Part shown: positions 13,613 to 14,409 of the stretch, piece after piece | Numbering within the stretch: the first letter of the stretch is position 1 | How the letters are laid out: the number at the start of each line of letters is the position of its first letter | Assembly: GCA_016935045.1 (NCBI GenBank) | Contig: JAFGRS010000052.1 | Coordinates: 1 to 14,409, forward strand | DNA: 14,409 nucleotides | Reading direction: 5' to 3' | DNA from: Lentisphaeria bacterium | Lineage (GTDB): Bacteria > Verrucomicrobiota > Lentisphaeria > Oligosphaerales > JAFGRS01 | Program-made: the position numbers and the translations under genes | The notes under the pieces: generated by a model | What the model was told of the DNA's origin: nothing | Database searches by the model: none | What the model saw: only the letters and a program-made list of their open reading frames with translations

Positions 13613-14047
13613 TTACTCTTCGGCGAGAACGTCCTCGTCGTCCAGGTCTTCGTCCAGGAACCCGTCCCCATTCTCTTCGCGGGCGGTCTTGCAGTCGATG
13701 CAGCGCCGGGCATAGGGTTTGGCGCGGAGGCGCCCCACGGAGATGGCCTTGGCGCAATCGACACAGATCCCGTAACTTCCCGCCGCGATGCTCTCGAGAG
13801 CCGCGTTGATCTGGGCGAGGTTGTTGCTCTCCTCGGTCATCAGATGCAGTTCGGTCTCCCGGATGAAGTCGTCGCTGCCCACGTCGGCCAGTTCCTCGCC
13901 GGCCTGGCGACTGGAGGTCAGGGAAGCGGAGGAGAGACTCCTGATCTGCCGGACGATGGATTCCCGTTCCTGAAGAAGAGCTCCACGGAACTCCTCAATC
14001 TGGTCAGGGGTGAAAACGTCTTTCGCATCACCTCTGATCTTAGCCAT
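13613..14047 (-). CDS. TraR/DksA-family zinc-finger regulator
   Basis: This 144-aa cytoplasmic protein has the DksA layout: an N-terminal helix, a coiled-coil hairpin (about 14-88) with an acidic tip (ADVGSDDF, 54-61), and a C4 zinc finger with Cys95, Cys98, Cys116 and Cys119 (C-x2-C-x17-C-x2-C) in GICVDCAKAISVGRL...RRCIDC. A very acidic tail (126-144, ending DEDLDDEDVLAEE) follows. Such proteins bind the RNA polymerase secondary channel and modulate initiation, in some groups together with ppGpp. ATG 14047 is supported by AGGAGG 9 bases upstream; the ATG at 14077 has no such site. It leads the cluster with lspA and miaA. Whether it is a true DksA orthologue cannot be said. Confidence 0.88.
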   Translation of the reverse strand: MAKIRGDAKDVFTPDQIEEFRGALLQERESIVRQIRSLSSASLTSSRQAGEELADVGSDDFIRETELHLMTEESNNLAQINAALESIAAGSYGICVDCAKAISVGRLRAKPYARRCIDCKTAREENGDGFLDEDLDDEDVLAEE

Positions 14048-14084
14048 CGAGAACAGCCTCCTGGATTCTGAAACCACAGTCCTG

Positions 14085-14107
14085 GGCCATACCCATTTTG
14101 GGTGGCC
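14085..14107 (-). promoter_or_regulatory. Hairpin at the 5' end of the DksA-like transcript
   Basis: GGCC (14085-14088) pairs with 14104-14107 and ACCCA (14091-14095) with TGGGT (14099-14103), leaving a 2-base bulge and a TTT loop. It begins about where the predicted transcript would start and ends before the ribosome site, so it could act as a 5' stabilising or regulatory hairpin. Confidence 0.35.
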
Positions 14108-14382
14108 TATACTATAGTGGGCCTCTCTGCCCGTGCAAGGCTCAGCCGAAGCGTTCGCGCAACCCTGCGGCCAAACCCGGGCAGAGAGATGGAGCCCAAG
14201 TCGCGAGCCAGGAGCAGGAAGTACTCCGTCTCGCGCAGGGACGCCTCAGCGATGTTCAGAAAGTGCAGGTAGTCACGCTCCGAGTTTCGAGCCGATCCTT
14301 CGACGATGTTGGCTGCGACACTTCTGTCTGTTCGCCACGCGAACCGCCGGCTTGCATGCCAGTTCAGCTGCCATTCAACCGT
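14107..14382 (-). pseudogene. Decayed four-helix-bundle (S23/IVP-like) gene remnant
   Basis: The minus-strand frame from 14382 to 14107 reads SVAANIVEGSARNSERDYL, then HFLNIAEASLRETEYFLLLARDLG. This matches the conserved core of the 23S rRNA intervening-sequence/four-helix-bundle family (SVPxNIVEGxARxSExxYLxFLxIAxGSxxExEYxL). There is no ATG or normal N-terminal helix in this frame; an in-frame TGA (14383-14385) and the window edge lie upstream. The C-terminal part after DLGSISLPG does not look like the family. Another frame there ends in LAAGLRERFG and could be the original tail after a frameshift. Function was probably lost, and the end now overlaps the promoter of the DksA-like gene. Confidence 0.6.
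14111..14138 (-). promoter_or_regulatory. Candidate sigma70 promoter for the DksA-like/lspA/miaA cluster
   Basis: On the minus strand TTGCAC (14138-14133) and TATAGT (14116-14111) are 16 bp apart. A transcript would start near 14104, leaving a leader of about 55 bases before ATG 14047. The -10 matches 5/6 of the consensus. The promoter lies inside the 3' end of the four-helix-bundle remnant. Confidence 0.5.
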
Positions 14383-14409
14383 TCAAACATGGTCAAACGG
14401 CTCCGGCAC

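Overview
This window is GC-rich bacterial DNA with closely packed genes and AT-rich dips only in a few intergenic stretches. The gene content (purE, argS, lnt, miaA, lspA and a TraR/DksA-type gene next to lspA) is chromosomal. I infer a member of the PVC superphylum, possibly Kiritimatiellota or a related lineage. The reasons are the DksA-like/lspA adjacency, which I recall from Chlamydia, the xylose-isomerase-like TIM-barrel protein, and the scattered nucleotidyltransferase module. This placement is not proven from the sequence.

Layout, plus strand: a perfect 22-bp inverted repeat (5-77) precedes a three-gene cluster. The cluster is purE (257-760), an exported S41-like protein that lacks the protease Ser and Lys (753-1613), and an exported protein of unknown function (1633-2865). 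Next is a small two-gene module (3104-3824) made of a minimal nucleotidyltransferase-like protein and a short overlapping partner. It is bracketed by two copies of a bipartite direct repeat (2984-3071 and 3771-3991). Right after the second copy lies a 167-bp palindromic, MITE-like element (3998-4164). Then come argS (4328-6109), lnt (6156-7913) and a sugar-phosphate-isomerase-like TIM-barrel gene (8147-9139).

Layout, minus strand (read from high to low coordinates): a decayed four-helix-bundle (S23/IVP-like) reading frame (14382-14107) is followed by a cluster of three genes: a TraR/DksA-family regulator (14047-13613), lspA (13498-12920) and miaA (12803-11649, start uncertain). A 312-bp spacer follows, with an AT-rich patch and one perfect DnaA-box-like 9-mer. 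A tightly packed three-gene operon comes next: a Cys-rich zinc-ribbon protein (11336-10887), a GH71/GH99-like lipoprotein (10887-9796) and a four-helix membrane protein (9790-9392). It converges on the TIM-barrel gene across a hairpin-rich gap.

Functionally, lspA and lnt supply two of the three lipoprotein maturation steps (lgt is not here), and the window also encodes one candidate lipoprotein. argS, miaA and the DksA-like regulator belong to translation and its control. Observations I rate highest are the repeat-bracketed nucleotidyltransferase module with its adjacent MITE-like element, the catalytically degenerate S41 protein coupled to purE, and the Gly-to-Trp change in the MiaA P-loop. 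No tRNA, rRNA, CRISPR array or intact transposase was seen.
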